DNA from: Winogradskyella sp. J14-2
GTDB taxonomy: Bacteria > Bacteroidota > Bacteroidia > Flavobacteriales > Flavobacteriaceae
DNA: 64,000 nt
Direction: 5' to 3'
Assembly: GCF_001971725.1 (NCBI RefSeq)
Contig: NZ_CP019388.1
Coordinates: 1,054,001 to 1,118,000, forward strand
The notes beneath the pieces were generated by a model. That model did no database searches. It was given only the letters and a program-made list of their open reading frames with translations, and was not told where the DNA came from. Shown one piece after another: positions 38,101 through 47,274 of the stretch. Position 1 is the first letter of the stretch. Each line of letters starts with the position of its first letter. A program made the position numbers and the translations under genes.

Positions 38101-38127
38101 AAGAAATTGTCTTTTTAACAGTAGCAT
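35104..38127 (-). CDS. Large exported TPR-repeat protein
   Basis: 1007 residues from ATG 38127 (MLLLKRQFLILFLTFAMLGFAQ, a signal peptide). The frame extends to 38178, but the earlier codons would mask the signal. The rest is almost wholly helical tetratricopeptide repeats of the YbgF/BamD type (AQSLFDDIKY..., FEKAISEFNKIIDG, ALTKFKKVASDFPNSGEA). It probably resides in the periplasm as a scaffold. It is the first gene of the operon with the CHU_C-like lipoprotein and the barrel; a TATATTTG -7 element lies upstream at 38183-38176. Exact role unknown; it resembles assembly factors that serve outer-membrane machines. Confidence 0.82.
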   Translation of the reverse strand: MLLLKRQFLILFLTFAMLGFAQKSAIYTSALKDYQKALTLYNNKQYKAAQSLFDDIKYNTDDAVLKSDCSYYIANCAVRLNQRNADDLIEKFVEEYPTSTKRNTAFLDVADYYFENGKYAYARKWYQKVDESSIARTERERFNFNYGYTLYSTNSKKEATKYLNRVADSKEYGSQAKYYIGYMAYEGDDYDTANEYFDQVSDNEKYKEKLSYYQADLNFKLGKFEKAIELALEQLPSSRGVEASELNKIIGESYFNLEKYEEAIPYLQAYEGKKGKWSNTDYYQIGYAYYKQNDFEKAISEFNKIIDGNNAVAQNAYYHLGESYINLEKKQEALNAFRNASEMDYDLKIQEDAWLNYAKISYEIGNPYQSVPQVLSGYLDKYPDTSYREEVETLLIDSYITSKNYKEALELLKGKNSFENKVAYQKVAFFRGIELYNDTNYSEALKLFNNSLKEPRDPIFVAKATFWKAETEYNLTNYNDALIGFKQFVGMSEASGLSENENLDYNLAYTYFKLKDYTNASKYFQKFIDNNSGDRLRRNDAYLRLADGYFVSSKYQNAINAYDKAIQINEIETDYAAFQKAMSNGYLGKASTKISELNTFIDTYSKSALRDDAMYELANSYVKSNETDKAMQMYDRLNSEYKRGAFTSKALLRQGLVYYNANDNERALTKFKKVASDFPNSGEAVQAVSTARLIYIDLGRVDDYAAWVKSLDYVEVSDVELDNTMYLAAEKPYLENDTENAIRQFNKYLNQFPNGIHALKSHFYIAQLYYKKDLFETAQPHYKYVVDASRSEYTEQATVKLCEIYLKESNWSQAIPVLKTLEAEADYPQNVLYAQSNLMNAYYQTEEYSSAENYAEKVLANSNLDVKVKSDAKIIIARSAIKTGNEDKAKTAYADVEKIATGSVAAEALYYNAYFKNKEGKYEASNTTIQKLAKDYSSYKYYSAKGLVVMAKNFYALGDAFQANYILESVISNFPEFDDVVQEAQQELNKIKTEEAKTNSSIETDDN

Positions 38128-38287
38128 CAGCGTCGTTTTTTGATTAATATCTATTGATGATAAACTATCACAATTCAAATATAAATGAATACAAAATGTA
38201 TAACGACAGAAAAGATGTATAATTATAAACTAGAGTCTGGTTTTACGTTTTCTTTAACGCTTTTGTACTTAAACAATTTGTTTAGCG

Positions 38288-38319
38288 TTTGATTATTGAG
38301 CGAATTAATAATACATTTA
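38288..38319 (+). promoter_or_regulatory. Predicted promoter of ftsE
   Basis: TTTG (38288-38291), 20 nt, then TACATTTA (38312-38319), one base off consensus. It lies 27 nt before the ftsE start. Confidence 0.45.
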
Positions 38320-38346
38320 CCAAGACAAAAATTTTGAATTTTAACT

Positions 38347-39030
38347 ATGTCCGAAACTGTTTTACAACTTAAAAACGCAACGATTTATCAAGGTGGCAGC
38401 ATGATTTTGAATAATGTTAACTTTGAAATGCAGAAAGGTGATTTTGTTTATCTCATTGGTAAAACAGGAAGTGGAAAAAGTAGTTTTATGAAAACGCTCT
38501 ATGGCGATTTAGAATTGACCGAAGGAGAAGGCACTATTGTAGACTTCAATCTTAGAACAATGAAAGAGCGAGACATTCCTTTTCTAAGAAGAAAACTGGG
38601 TATTGTGTTTCAGGATTTTAAACTATTACCAGATCGCACTATACATGGAAATCTTGAATTTGTACTTAAAGCTACCGGCTGGAAAGATAAAGACAAAATA
38701 AAAGAACGTATTGAAGAGGTTTTGGATAAAGTAGCCATGAAGACCAAAGGTTTTAAGTTTCCTCATGAGCTTTCTGGTGGAGAACAACAGCGTATTGCCA
38801 TTGCTAGAGCGCTGCTTAATGATCCGGAGTTAATCCTAGCCGATGAGCCTACAGGTAACCTAGACCCACAAACAAGTATTGAGGTAATGGAAGTGCTACA
38901 AGACATTAATAAAAACGGAAACACCATCTTAATGGCTACGCACGATTACGCATTACTTTTAAAATACCCGAGCAAAACGCTTAAGTGTGATGAAAATAAA
39001 GTATTTGAGGTAGTGCAGCGAAAGAGTTAA
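38347..39030 (+). CDS. ftsE: Cell division ATP-binding protein FtsE
   Basis: 227-residue ABC ATPase. Walker A GKTGSGKS (38-45), Q-loop VFQD, signature LSGGEQQR (142-149) and Walker [13 protein letters not shown] (162-173) are present. FtsE-specific features include the short length, the lack of a C-terminal extension, and the phrase [13 protein letters not shown]. With FtsX it controls peptidoglycan hydrolases at the septum. FtsX is not next to it here. Two glycosyltransferase genes follow on the same strand after 45 bp. Confidence 0.92.
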   Translation: MSETVLQLKNATIYQGGSMILNNVNFEMQKGDFVYLIGKTGSGKSSFMKTLYGDLELTEGEGTIVDFNLRTMKERDIPFLRRKLGIVFQDFKLLPDRTIHGNLEFVLKATGWKDKDKIKERIEEVLDKVAMKTKGFKFPHELSGGEQQRIAIARALLNDPELILADEPTGNLDPQTSIEVMEVLQDINKNGNTILMATHDYALLLKYPSKTLKCDENKVFEVVQRKS

Positions 39031-39075
39031 TTCTGCTATAAATCTTATTTATCTTAATTCTTTTGATAAGAAACT

Positions 39076-39936
39076 ATGCTTTCTATCCTAATCCCAACAT
39101 ATAACTACAATATTAACCCACTTGTTAAAGAGCTGTACAAGCAGGCAAATGCTTGCAACCTAACGTTTGAAATTATTATTGTAGATGATGCTTCGCCCCA
39201 AATAAAATATAATTCGCAAGAATTAAGGCACTTAAAGCATGTAAGTTTAAAAGTGCTAGATAAGAATATTGGTAGAAGTGCTATTAGAAATGTATTGGCT
39301 AATTTAGCCACTTACCAGAATCTTCTTTTTGTTGATGCAGGTACATTTCCAAAATCTAAACAATTCATAAATAACTATTTAGAAGTATTAGAAAAAGATA
39401 GTGTTATAGGTGGGATGACACACTACAAAACCAAACCTAAAAAACCTTACACTTTAAGATGGTTGTACACCAAAAAACGAGAAACGAGTCTAAAGAACAC
39501 TTATACCTCTGCTAATTTTTTTATTAAAAAGTCTATCATAGTATCTCATCCATTTGATAGTGGGATAAAAACTTACGGCTACGAAGATTTATTGTTCTTT
39601 AAAACATTAGAATCTAATAATGTTACGTTACAATTTATAAATAATCCTGTTATCCATGATTGTGATGAAGATGCTATAACGTTTATAAAAAAAACCGAAG
39701 ATGCTCTAAAAAACTTGCACTACTTCTCTGTAAGCCACCCAGACCTTTTACATGACAATAAAATTTTAAGAGCTTTTACAAGGCTAAAGCGTTTATGTTT
39801 AGATAGAGTTTTTGGAATGGTGATTGCAACAACAAAACCTATATTATTGAATAACCTAAATTCTTCTCGACCATCGCTTTTTGTATTCGATTTGTATAAG
39901 TTAGGCTACTTTTGTAATCTAAAACAAAAAAGCTAG
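39076..39936 (+). CDS. Glycosyltransferase family 2
   Basis: 286 residues. It opens with the GT-A nucleotide-binding pattern MLSILIPTYNYN, then IIVDDASP, and has a later acceptor-side acidic segment (GYEDLLFFKTLE, the ED motif of GT2). No membrane segment is clear. It transfers a sugar from an NDP-sugar; donor and acceptor are unknown. It ends TAG overlapping the GTG start of the next GT2 gene (TAGTG), so the two are translationally coupled. Confidence 0.88.
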   Translation: MLSILIPTYNYNINPLVKELYKQANACNLTFEIIIVDDASPQIKYNSQELRHLKHVSLKVLDKNIGRSAIRNVLANLATYQNLLFVDAGTFPKSKQFINNYLEVLEKDSVIGGMTHYKTKPKKPYTLRWLYTKKRETSLKNTYTSANFFIKKSIIVSHPFDSGIKTYGYEDLLFFKTLESNNVTLQFINNPVIHDCDEDAITFIKKTEDALKNLHYFSVSHPDLLHDNKILRAFTRLKRLCLDRVFGMVIATTKPILLNNLNSSRPSLFVFDLYKLGYFCNLKQKS

Positions 39937-40856
39937 TGCCATACTTTTCTGTAGTCATAACGGTTTATAACAAAGCGGAGTTTATAAAAAGCACAATAAA
40001 CAGTGTCTTAAACCAGACATTTCAAGATTTTGAGGTCATTGTTATTAACGATGGCTCAACTGATGAAAGTGAACATATCATCGCCTCTTTTACCGATAAA
40101 CGCATTACACTTATTACAACATTAAACCAAGGTGCCTCAGTAGCTAGAAACACAGGTATTAAAGCGTCTAATTGCAACTACATTGCACTGCTTGATGGTG
40201 ACGATTTATGGGATCGGGATTTTCTTAAGTACATTAAGGACGCAATAACAACTTTTCCGAAAGAAAAAATCTATGCCACTGCTTTATCCCAAAAATACCC
40301 TAGCAAAACTGTGCCTGTTTCATACAGTTTCAAACAAAAGAAACTCTATGCTATTCGTGATTATTTTAGGTCCAGTAAAAAATATGCTATTTTATCTAGC
40401 TCTAGTACTGTCTTTGAAAAATCAATTATAAATAAAACAGGAAACTTTGATCCTAGCATTGTTTCTGGGCAAGACATAGATCTTTGGATAAGGTTTGCTT
40501 TAAAGCACAAAGTTGTGTTCATCAATAAACCATTAGCAATATATAATCACGTAACATCAAGCTTATCGAATACAGCTTATACGTTAAAAAACAAATCAAA
40601 ATTTGATAAATACCTTAATGAAGAAAAAGAAAACGAAGATTTAAAAGCTTACTTAGATCTCAACAGATACTCTATGGCTTTATTGAGTAAGTTTCTTAAC
40701 GATAAGACTTGCTATAATTACTATACTTCTTTTATAGATTTTAAAAACCTTACAGCGAGACAAACTGTTTTATTAAAGAGCCCTAAATGGCTATTGAAAC
40801 TCTTACTAAAGCTAAAATCTTTTAAAGGAGAAAAGCTTTACTATCCTGTTACGTAA
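39936..40856 (+). CDS. Glycosyltransferase family 2
   Basis: 306 residues from a GTG start at 39936, overlapping the previous stop by one base. GT-A motifs are FSVVITVYNKAEFIKSTINSVLNQT, VIVINDGSTD and the DxD segment ALLDGDDLWD. The ED-type catalytic segment is replaced by SGQDIDLWIRFAL. Soluble or peripheral. It is convergent with FdtA, overlapping its 3' end by 16 bp. Confidence 0.9.
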   Translation: MPYFSVVITVYNKAEFIKSTINSVLNQTFQDFEVIVINDGSTDESEHIIASFTDKRITLITTLNQGASVARNTGIKASNCNYIALLDGDDLWDRDFLKYIKDAITTFPKEKIYATALSQKYPSKTVPVSYSFKQKKLYAIRDYFRSSKKYAILSSSSTVFEKSIINKTGNFDPSIVSGQDIDLWIRFALKHKVVFINKPLAIYNHVTSSLSNTAYTLKNKSKFDKYLNEEKENEDLKAYLDLNRYSMALLSKFLNDKTCYNYYTSFIDFKNLTARQTVLLKSPKWLLKLLLKLKSFKGEKLYYPVT

Positions 40857-41251
40857 TTTTTAAAGTCATCGTAGTCTCTTATGTATTCTGCTTCATTGTA
40901 ATTGGTAGACGCTAAGACTAAGCATACAGATCCTGATGAGAAATTTTCTATTTCTCTCCAAATATAAGTAGAAATAAACAAGCCCTGCGTTGGCTTATAA
41001 AGCCTTATTCTTTTTTTTGTTTCACCATCATCTACCACAACCTCAAAGCTACCGCTAAGCGCTATGATTACAGATTGTTGCTCTTTATGTGCGTGGCCGC
41101 CTCTAAAACTATCATTAGGTACGTCATATAAATAATAAACACGTTTTAGTACAAACGGTACTGTGTCTTTTTCTACAACAGCTAGAGCCCCTCTTTCGTC
41201 ATGCACCTTGGGTATATCTAAAAGTTTAACATTGTTTAGAAAACTACTCAT
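40841..41251 (-). CDS. fdtA: dTDP-4-oxo-6-deoxyglucose-3,4-oxoisomerase (FdtA/QdtA type)
   Basis: 136-residue cupin of the WxcM-like family. The catalytic histidines H53 and H55 are visible in FRGGHAHKEQ. The start ERGALAVVEK and the terminal YNEAEYIRDYDDF are typical of these ketoisomerases. It converts dTDP-4-oxo-6-deoxyglucose to the 3-oxo isomer before FdtB aminates it. FdtA (galacto product) and QdtA (gluco product) are not separable here. The operon partner FdtB lies about 5 kb upstream on the same strand. RmlA and RmlB, which make the substrate, are not in the window. Confidence 0.87.
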   Translation of the reverse strand: MSSFLNNVKLLDIPKVHDERGALAVVEKDTVPFVLKRVYYLYDVPNDSFRGGHAHKEQQSVIIALSGSFEVVVDDGETKKRIRLYKPTQGLFISTYIWREIENFSSGSVCLVLASTNYNEAEYIRDYDDFKNYVTG

Positions 41252-41263
41252 TTAATAATATAT

Positions 41264-42352
41264 TTATCTTAATAATGCCTGCCATTGTTTACCAATTGCT
41301 TCTTTTGATAAATGTGCCACACTAGATCTAGCATTCAATTTGCAATGTAAATATAAATTTTTATCCATTACCATTCTGTTCATTGCGTTTGCTAAAGCTT
41401 GTACATCGTGATTTTCTACCAACAATCCATTATGTTCATTCATAACAATTTCACTTGGACCAGATTTACAGTCTACAGAAACAACAGGAATACCCAGAGC
41501 CAAAGACTCTACTATTACTCTCGGAAAACCTTCATATCTACTCGTTAAAACTGTAAAAAAAGAGGCTTTTACATCACTATAGGGATTGGACTTAAAACCA
41601 ATAAACTCAACAAAATCTCTTAATTCTAGATCATTAACTTTTTTCAAAAGTATAGCCCTATCCTTTCCATCACCTAAAATTCTTAGTTTAACATTATTTT
41701 TTGGAAGTATGGATTTTGAATAGGAGTTTAACAATAAACTAATGTTTTTAATTTCATCATCTAGTCGCCCAAAAAAGAGAATATACTTCTCATTTACATC
41801 TTTGATATCATCCTTACAATCAAAATTTTCTGATGCAGGATTATAAATTACCTCTAGATTCTCAAGATCATATTTATTTTTTAGCTTTTTTGAAATGGCT
41901 TGGGACACAGCAACTATTTTATAAGCAGATTTGTAAAGCAATCTACCCAACAAAATATTTGGATTAATATAGCTACTGGTTTTGTAACTTCTAACACAAT
42001 AAATGGTTTGAGGTGCGCTATAAATTAACTTAGAGATTATAAATTCCTTTAAAAACCCAATCCTTGTTCTATTATCTATTACATAGTCAAAATTATGCGC
42101 TTTTAGGTATTTTCTAAAAACGTTAAGCCTTTGAAATCTTCCAAAAATTGAGTTATTCTTTTCCTTTAATTCTCCTAAGTTTAAGAGTTTTCCCTTATAA
42201 GGGTATTCAATGATATTTAATACAGAAATGATATGAACATCACACCCTAAATCGAACAAAATTTCAGATAAATATGCCGATGACCGTTCCGCACCACCAC
42301 CACCAAGTGAAGAAACCACAATACAAATCTTTTTGGTGTTGGTTTTAATCAT
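41264..42352 (-). CDS. Glycosyltransferase family 4
   Basis: 362 residues with the GT-B double Rossmann fold. The N-terminal loop is SSLGGGGAERSSAYLSEIL. The C-terminal domain has FFGRLDDEIKNISLLLNSYS and the GT4 EX7E motif in SRYEGFPRVIVESLALGIPVV. Retaining enzyme; sugar unknown. It is 12 bp upstream of fdtA on the same strand. Its 37-bp intergenic region with the divergent glycosyltransferase holds opposed -7 elements. Confidence 0.9.
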   Translation of the reverse strand: MIKTNTKKICIVVSSLGGGGAERSSAYLSEILFDLGCDVHIISVLNIIEYPYKGKLLNLGELKEKNNSIFGRFQRLNVFRKYLKAHNFDYVIDNRTRIGFLKEFIISKLIYSAPQTIYCVRSYKTSSYINPNILLGRLLYKSAYKIVAVSQAISKKLKNKYDLENLEVIYNPASENFDCKDDIKDVNEKYILFFGRLDDEIKNISLLLNSYSKSILPKNNVKLRILGDGKDRAILLKKVNDLELRDFVEFIGFKSNPYSDVKASFFTVLTSRYEGFPRVIVESLALGIPVVSVDCKSGPSEIVMNEHNGLLVENHDVQALANAMNRMVMDKNLYLHCKLNARSSVAHLSKEAIGKQWQALLR

Positions 42353-42380
42353 TTACAATTATATTTGAAAAGCAAATGTA
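42339..42380. promoter_or_regulatory. Opposed promoters between two divergent glycosyltransferase genes
   Basis: Plus strand: TTG at 42339-42341, 18 nt, TATATTTG at 42360-42367. Minus strand: TACATTTG at 42380-42373, no clear -33. The -7 elements face each other, 5 nt apart, so the start sites would fall in the same few bases. Confidence 0.5.
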
Positions 42381-42389
42381 ACGATATAA

Positions 42390-43535
42390 ATGAAGATTTT
42401 ACTTGTTGGAGAATATAGCAGGCTTCATAATTCTTTAAAAGAGGGTTTAGAAAAACTGGGACATAATGTTACTATAGTTGCACCTTTTGATGGATTTAAG
42501 GCCTATGATGTAGATATACTTATTAAAAAAAAATACCAAAAAGGCTTTAAACAAAAAGTAAAGAATCTGGTTTATCGTCTATTTGGTTACGATCTTGAAT
42601 CTCATAACGTTAAACAACAAATTTTAAATCTTAAACCCAAACTTAACAACTTTGACGTAGTCCAATTTATAAATGAAGCACCCTTTGGCTGCACCGCAAG
42701 TGTTGAAAATGATATTTTTACATCAATTTCTTCATGGAACAATAATGTATATTTATTGTCTTGTGGAACGGACCACATCAGTATTTCTTATGCTAATAAA
42801 GACAACTTCAGGTACTCTATTTTAACACCTTATAAAAATGGAAAAGATACATCTTTTGTTGAAGCTTATGGATTAAAATTTTTAACTACAGAGTTTGTTA
42901 AGCTTCACCAAAACATTTACAAAAGGATTAATGGAGTTATTGCTTCGGACATAGACTATCATTTACCATTAAAGAATCATCCTAAATATTTAGGCTTAAT
43001 TCCAAACCCTGTTAATACAGGTATATTAAAATTCAAAAAGCCAGTGATAAAGGACCAGATTGTAATTTTCCACGGTATTAACACTCATAATTATTACAAA
43101 AAAGGTAATGATATCTTTGAAGAAGCATTAACTAGCATAAAACAGAAGTATAGTACTCGCATAAAAATTATAACAGCTAAAAGCTTACCTTACAAAGATT
43201 ATATTAATACCTATGATGAGGCACATATTCTATTAGACCAAGTGTACGCCTATGACCAAGGGTATAATGCCTTAGAAGCCATGGCAAAAGGCAAAGTGGT
43301 TTTTACTGGTGCAGAACAAGAATGGTTAGACTATTATAATTTAGAGGCAGATACAATTGCCATAAATGCTCTACCAAATGCAAAAGATATTGCAGAGAAG
43401 CTTGCATGGCTAATAGATAATCCTGAAAAAATTATTGAAATATCGGTTAATGCCAGACAATTTATAGAAGAAAATCACGACTACATCATTTCTGCAAAAA
43501 AATACTTACATATATGGGAGGAGAATAAAAAATGA
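42390..43535 (+). CDS. Glycosyltransferase, GT-B fold
   Basis: 381 residues. The N-terminal Rossmann half starts MKILLVGEYSRLHNSLKEGLEKLGHNV. The C-terminal half has VIFHGINTHNYYKKGNDIFEEAL and a donor-binding segment DQGYNALEAMAKGKVVF, with the shape of a GT4/GT1 enzyme but a weak EX7E motif. The middle holds VYLLSCGTDHISISYA. The acceptor is unknown. It is on the plus strand inside an otherwise minus-strand group; its 3' end is 3 bp from the flippase gene. Confidence 0.75.
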   Translation: MKILLVGEYSRLHNSLKEGLEKLGHNVTIVAPFDGFKAYDVDILIKKKYQKGFKQKVKNLVYRLFGYDLESHNVKQQILNLKPKLNNFDVVQFINEAPFGCTASVENDIFTSISSWNNNVYLLSCGTDHISISYANKDNFRYSILTPYKNGKDTSFVEAYGLKFLTTEFVKLHQNIYKRINGVIASDIDYHLPLKNHPKYLGLIPNPVNTGILKFKKPVIKDQIVIFHGINTHNYYKKGNDIFEEALTSIKQKYSTRIKIITAKSLPYKDYINTYDEAHILLDQVYAYDQGYNALEAMAKGKVVFTGAEQEWLDYYNLEADTIAINALPNAKDIAEKLAWLIDNPEKIIEISVNARQFIEENHDYIISAKKYLHIWEENKK

Positions 43536-43538
43536 TCC

Positions 43539-44834
43539 CTACACCCTATTTCTGTGTTTTGAAGTCTTATTAAAGTAATTGATAACTACAACCAGTACAA
43601 TAACAAAATAAATAGCATACCTTACTAAATGGGCTATAACAACACCTTCCGTACTAAAATAATCGATAAACCAAGTGGTAAGCACATAAAACAAAATAAG
43701 GGAGATGATCTCTGTGATTACAAAGCTCTTAACCATTCGTTTTGCTAAAAATTGATGTGCTAAAATAAGACTGCACAATCTAATAAAATCGCCCAGCAAT
43801 TGCCATTTAAACAAGGGTTCCATACCTTTAAAATCTGGGTATATAATATCTATAATTACATTGCGTAATAGATAGACCAAAATCATACCCAATCCAAAAA
43901 TGGGTAAGATGGTTTTGTAAATATTAACCACTTCAGTTTTAAATGCTTCCTTGGTATAAATATTAGCAAATCTCGGAATGACATAAAGCGTAAATAAACC
44001 CGAAGCAAAAACCATATAGTTTTTTGATATAAAACTCACCGCTGTCCAATAGCCTGCCTCATTAATATTTATCTTATTCTCTATAAGACCTATGATACTC
44101 AATTCAATATAATTTAGCAGAAATGTAGATACAAACGACATTAAAGTAAAGGCTAGCAAACTATTTTTATAACCTAACCCAAAACCCAATTTTCTAAAAT
44201 CAACAAAGCGTTTTATAACTTTTCCAAATACAACAATGATGACTATTAATTGAATGACTGGTGCTAAAGCTATCGCTAAAATGACGGCTTCTAAATTAGT
44301 ATTATAAATTGCCAATAATAGAAGTATTGCTGCCAGCACATAGCTTATCAATTCTATTTTAGCGTAATTTTTATATTCAGACAACCCATTAACAATGCCA
44401 TATAATGTTCTATTCAAAGCTATAAAGGGCACTATAAAAGCAATAACTTTAAACACATAAGTAAAATCATTAGATTTAAACAGAACTTTAGAAAAATAGT
44501 CAGCCCCAAAAAAAAGCACAGTTCCTGAAATAAAAGAGCCTACAAGAACAAAAACAGTAGCAGTAGAGAAGAGTTTATTTACTTCTGACGTATTGTCTTT
44601 ATGCTCAGCCACATACTTAACGATACCATTAAAGATTCCTAGAGATGAAATACTGGTCAGCATTCCCATAATATTTCTAACCTGACCTATTCTGGCAATA
44701 CCAACTTCGCCAAAAGTCGTTGCTAAAAGCCATTGAGTAAAACCCGAAACAACAAGTCTAAAGGTAACAACAACAGCATTAAGCGATGTAATCTTAAGCA
44801 CAATGTTATCTCTAATAAATCTAGGAATTTTCAT
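43539..44834 (-). CDS. O-antigen/lipid-linked oligosaccharide flippase, Wzx type (copy 2)
   Basis: 431 residues and about 12 membrane helices (MATE/MVF superfamily, WzxE-like). It begins MKIPRFIRDNIVLKITSLNAVVV. It moves undecaprenyl-linked glycan units across the inner membrane. It has the same layout as the next gene upstream, and aligned segments such as GEVGIARIGQVRN versus GPEGMALIGNLRN show they are distant paralogues. It is 10 bp downstream of copy 1, in an operon with FdtB. Confidence 0.87.
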   Translation of the reverse strand: MKIPRFIRDNIVLKITSLNAVVVTFRLVVSGFTQWLLATTFGEVGIARIGQVRNIMGMLTSISSLGIFNGIVKYVAEHKDNTSEVNKLFSTATVFVLVGSFISGTVLFFGADYFSKVLFKSNDFTYVFKVIAFIVPFIALNRTLYGIVNGLSEYKNYAKIELISYVLAAILLLLAIYNTNLEAVILAIALAPVIQLIVIIVVFGKVIKRFVDFRKLGFGLGYKNSLLAFTLMSFVSTFLLNYIELSIIGLIENKININEAGYWTAVSFISKNYMVFASGLFTLYVIPRFANIYTKEAFKTEVVNIYKTILPIFGLGMILVYLLRNVIIDIIYPDFKGMEPLFKWQLLGDFIRLCSLILAHQFLAKRMVKSFVITEIISLILFYVLTTWFIDYFSTEGVVIAHLVRYAIYFVIVLVVVINYFNKTSKHRNRV

Positions 44835-44844
44835 GCTTAATGTA

Positions 44845-46152
44845 TTAATACTCGTCTATACCATCGTCATTTATAACACCAAATAAGGAACTTCCAAAAA
44901 TAAGCAAGATAATGCCAAAATGCATGAGATAGCTAAGACAGTGACCCATCACTGCACCTTTTAATCCAAAAGCATCAATAAGATAAATGCTTGAAAAATA
45001 CATAATCACAAATAAAAATACCTCGATAATAATAAAATGTGTAAACATCTTTTTGGCTAAGAACTTATAGGCTATAACCATAGACATCACACGCATAAAA
45101 TCGCCTAGAATTTGATAACCCATTAAATCTTCTATGGGTCTAAATTCTTCAGTAAATAATAGAGTAACCAACAAACTTCTACTGAGGTAAATGACACCTA
45201 ATATTATTGCGAAAACAGGAAGAACCGTTTTATAAAAACTAAACACTTCTTTTCTAAACTCAGTTTGAGTTTTTAATTCAGCAAATCTTGGCAAAATGTA
45301 TAATGCCATTAATGAGTTAATAAACATAAGGTAATAGTCCGAAACTCTCGTAACTGCAGTCCAATATCCTGCTTCTTTAATTCCTATTTCTGCTATAATG
45401 TAATTTCTAATTATTATATACACAATAGGTAATGCTATTGTGGATACCAATGCCATAACCATGTTGGGACTTAGTTTTCTAAGCACAGAAATTTGAATAT
45501 TAGTGATATTTATAATGGACATAAAGTTTTTTCTAAACGCAATGCCTACTATGGTAATAAGGAGGTTGAGCGCTGGTGTAATTACAACAGCGATTAATGC
45601 ACCATCGATATTTTCTTGTTTAATTAAAAGAAGCGTAACGAGTAAACCTAAAATTTGCCCAGTTATATTTATAACCAGTAAAATTCTGTACTTAGAGAAG
45701 CCATTCATTATGGCAAAAACATACATGTTTAAGGCATAAAACGGAAGCACAATGGACATAGTCTCTATAACATACACATAGTTATTATTGAAAAAAATAA
45801 GATCATTAATATATTCAGCATTGTAATAACACAAAAAGGCCAATAACAAGGAAGAGAAAAAACCAAAATAAAACACTGTAGATAGTGTATTGGTTAACTT
45901 TACCAAATTATTTTTGTGTTTGCTTATAAGCTTAACAAAACCATTGTAAAGACCAGCTATTGATATGGATTGTATGGTACTAAGGAAGTTTCTTAAATTG
46001 CCAATAAGTGCCATGCCTTCTGGCCCTATAAATAAGGCTATAAACTTTGATATTAGAATACCCGCAAGAATCTTAATACTAATATTAGCGGTATTAAGAC
46101 TTGCCGCTTTTACTAAAACTTCATTATTTATATAGTGAAAAAACTTTTTCAA
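44845..46152 (-). CDS. O-antigen/lipid-linked oligosaccharide flippase, Wzx type (copy 1)
   Basis: 435 residues and about 12 membrane helices. It starts MKKFFHYINNEVLVKAASLNTANISIKIL, resembling WzxE-class flippases. It is directly adjacent to fdtB (the stop of FdtB at 46153 abuts the start at 46152). Most O-antigen clusters have one Wzx; two in tandem imply two glycan products or a neofunctionalised copy. No Wzy polymerase candidate adjoins it. Confidence 0.87.
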   Translation of the reverse strand: MKKFFHYINNEVLVKAASLNTANISIKILAGILISKFIALFIGPEGMALIGNLRNFLSTIQSISIAGLYNGFVKLISKHKNNLVKLTNTLSTVFYFGFFSSLLLAFLCYYNAEYINDLIFFNNNYVYVIETMSIVLPFYALNMYVFAIMNGFSKYRILLVINITGQILGLLVTLLLIKQENIDGALIAVVITPALNLLITIVGIAFRKNFMSIINITNIQISVLRKLSPNMVMALVSTIALPIVYIIIRNYIIAEIGIKEAGYWTAVTRVSDYYLMFINSLMALYILPRFAELKTQTEFRKEVFSFYKTVLPVFAIILGVIYLSRSLLVTLLFTEEFRPIEDLMGYQILGDFMRVMSMVIAYKFLAKKMFTHFIIIEVFLFVIMYFSSIYLIDAFGLKGAVMGHCLSYLMHFGIILLIFGSSLFGVINDDGIDEY

Positions 46153-47274
46153 TTAATAAGCATTTAGTACCTCTATCACCCTATTAACTTCTTTACTGGT
46201 TAATACTGGACTTATTGGCAAACTTATAATTCTTTTATGAATTTCTTCGGTTATAGGTAGTATTAAATGTGAAAATCTTTGTAATGCCTTTTGTTTATGT
46301 GGTGGAATTGGATAGTGAATCAACCATCCTATTTTGTTTTGATTTAAATACTTTATAATATCCTCCCTATCATCCACTTCAATTACAAAGGTGTGAAATA
46401 CATGATTTTCAGAATCGTCATAAAAAGGAAGACCTATTTTGGAGTTTCTAATCTTTTGAAGATAGCATCTAGCTACCTCTCGCCTTTTTGCATTATCCGA
46501 ATCTAAATATTTTAACTTAACCCTTAAAAAAGCAGCTTGTAAATCATCTAACCGGCTATTGTAACCCATTATTTTATTTTCATATTTTACGCTACTTCCA
46601 TAATTCCTCAAAAGCAAAATCGTCTCGTACAATTCTTTATCATTAGTTGTTACTGCTCCTCCGTCTCCCAAAGCACCCAAATTCTTACTTGGGTAAAAGC
46701 TAAATGCGGCTGCATGGCTCAAATTGCCGGCTTTTGGGTATTGATTATTAGGTGTTAGGTGTTTTGAACTCACAGCACCATGTGCTTGGGCAGCATCCTC
46801 AATCAACAATAAATTATGCTCATCTGCGATGGATTTTAGGCGTTCCATATCTGCTAATTGTCCATAAAGATGTACCGCAAGGATTGCTTTAACATCCTTA
46901 TTCAATTTCATCTCCACCTCTTCAGCAGAAATATTATATGTTTTTGGATTAGGCTCTACAAACACTGGCTCTAAATCAGCGTGTAAAACAGACAGAATAG
47001 ATGCGATGTAGGTATTGGCAGGCACAATAACCTTATCGCCTTTTTTAAGTCTTCCAATTTCTATATAGCCTTTTAAAATTAAAGTTAGTGCATCCAGACC
47101 ATTCGCAGTTCCGATACAATAATCTGTACCGCAATAGTTAGCAAATTCAGTTTCAAAGGTCTTAACGTTTGGGCCAAGAATGTAATACGAAGTTTCTAAC
47201 GACTTAGCAAATGATGTTTCAAGCTCTTTTCTGAATCTATTATTAATTTTATGTAGGTCTAAAAAAGGGATCAT
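46153..47274 (-). CDS. fdtB: dTDP-3-oxo-6-deoxyhexose aminotransferase (FdtB type, DegT/DnrJ/EryC1/StrS)
   Basis: 373 residues. The PLP lysine is K197 in [18 protein letters not shown]. The N-terminal [18 protein letters not shown] and the PAQ-like segment [11 protein letters not shown] are typical of sugar aminotransferases. It would convert the FdtA product to dTDP-3-amino-3,6-dideoxyhexose in the cytoplasm. The start overlaps the stop of a 71-codon ORF (ATGA). The assignment as FdtB rests on the presence of FdtA in the same gene cluster; other 3- or 4-amino products are possible. Confidence 0.85.
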   Translation of the reverse strand: MIPFLDLHKINNRFRKELETSFAKSLETSYYILGPNVKTFETEFANYCGTDYCIGTANGLDALTLILKGYIEIGRLKKGDKVIVPANTYIASILSVLHADLEPVFVEPNPKTYNISAEEVEMKLNKDVKAILAVHLYGQLADMERLKSIADEHNLLLIEDAAQAHGAVSSKHLTPNNQYPKAGNLSHAAAFSFYPSKNLGALGDGGAVTTNDKELYETILLLRNYGSSVKYENKIMGYNSRLDDLQAAFLRVKLKYLDSDNAKRREVARCYLQKIRNSKIGLPFYDDSENHVFHTFVIEVDDREDIIKYLNQNKIGWLIHYPIPPHKQKALQRFSHLILPITEEIHKRIISLPISPVLTSKEVNRVIEVLNAY

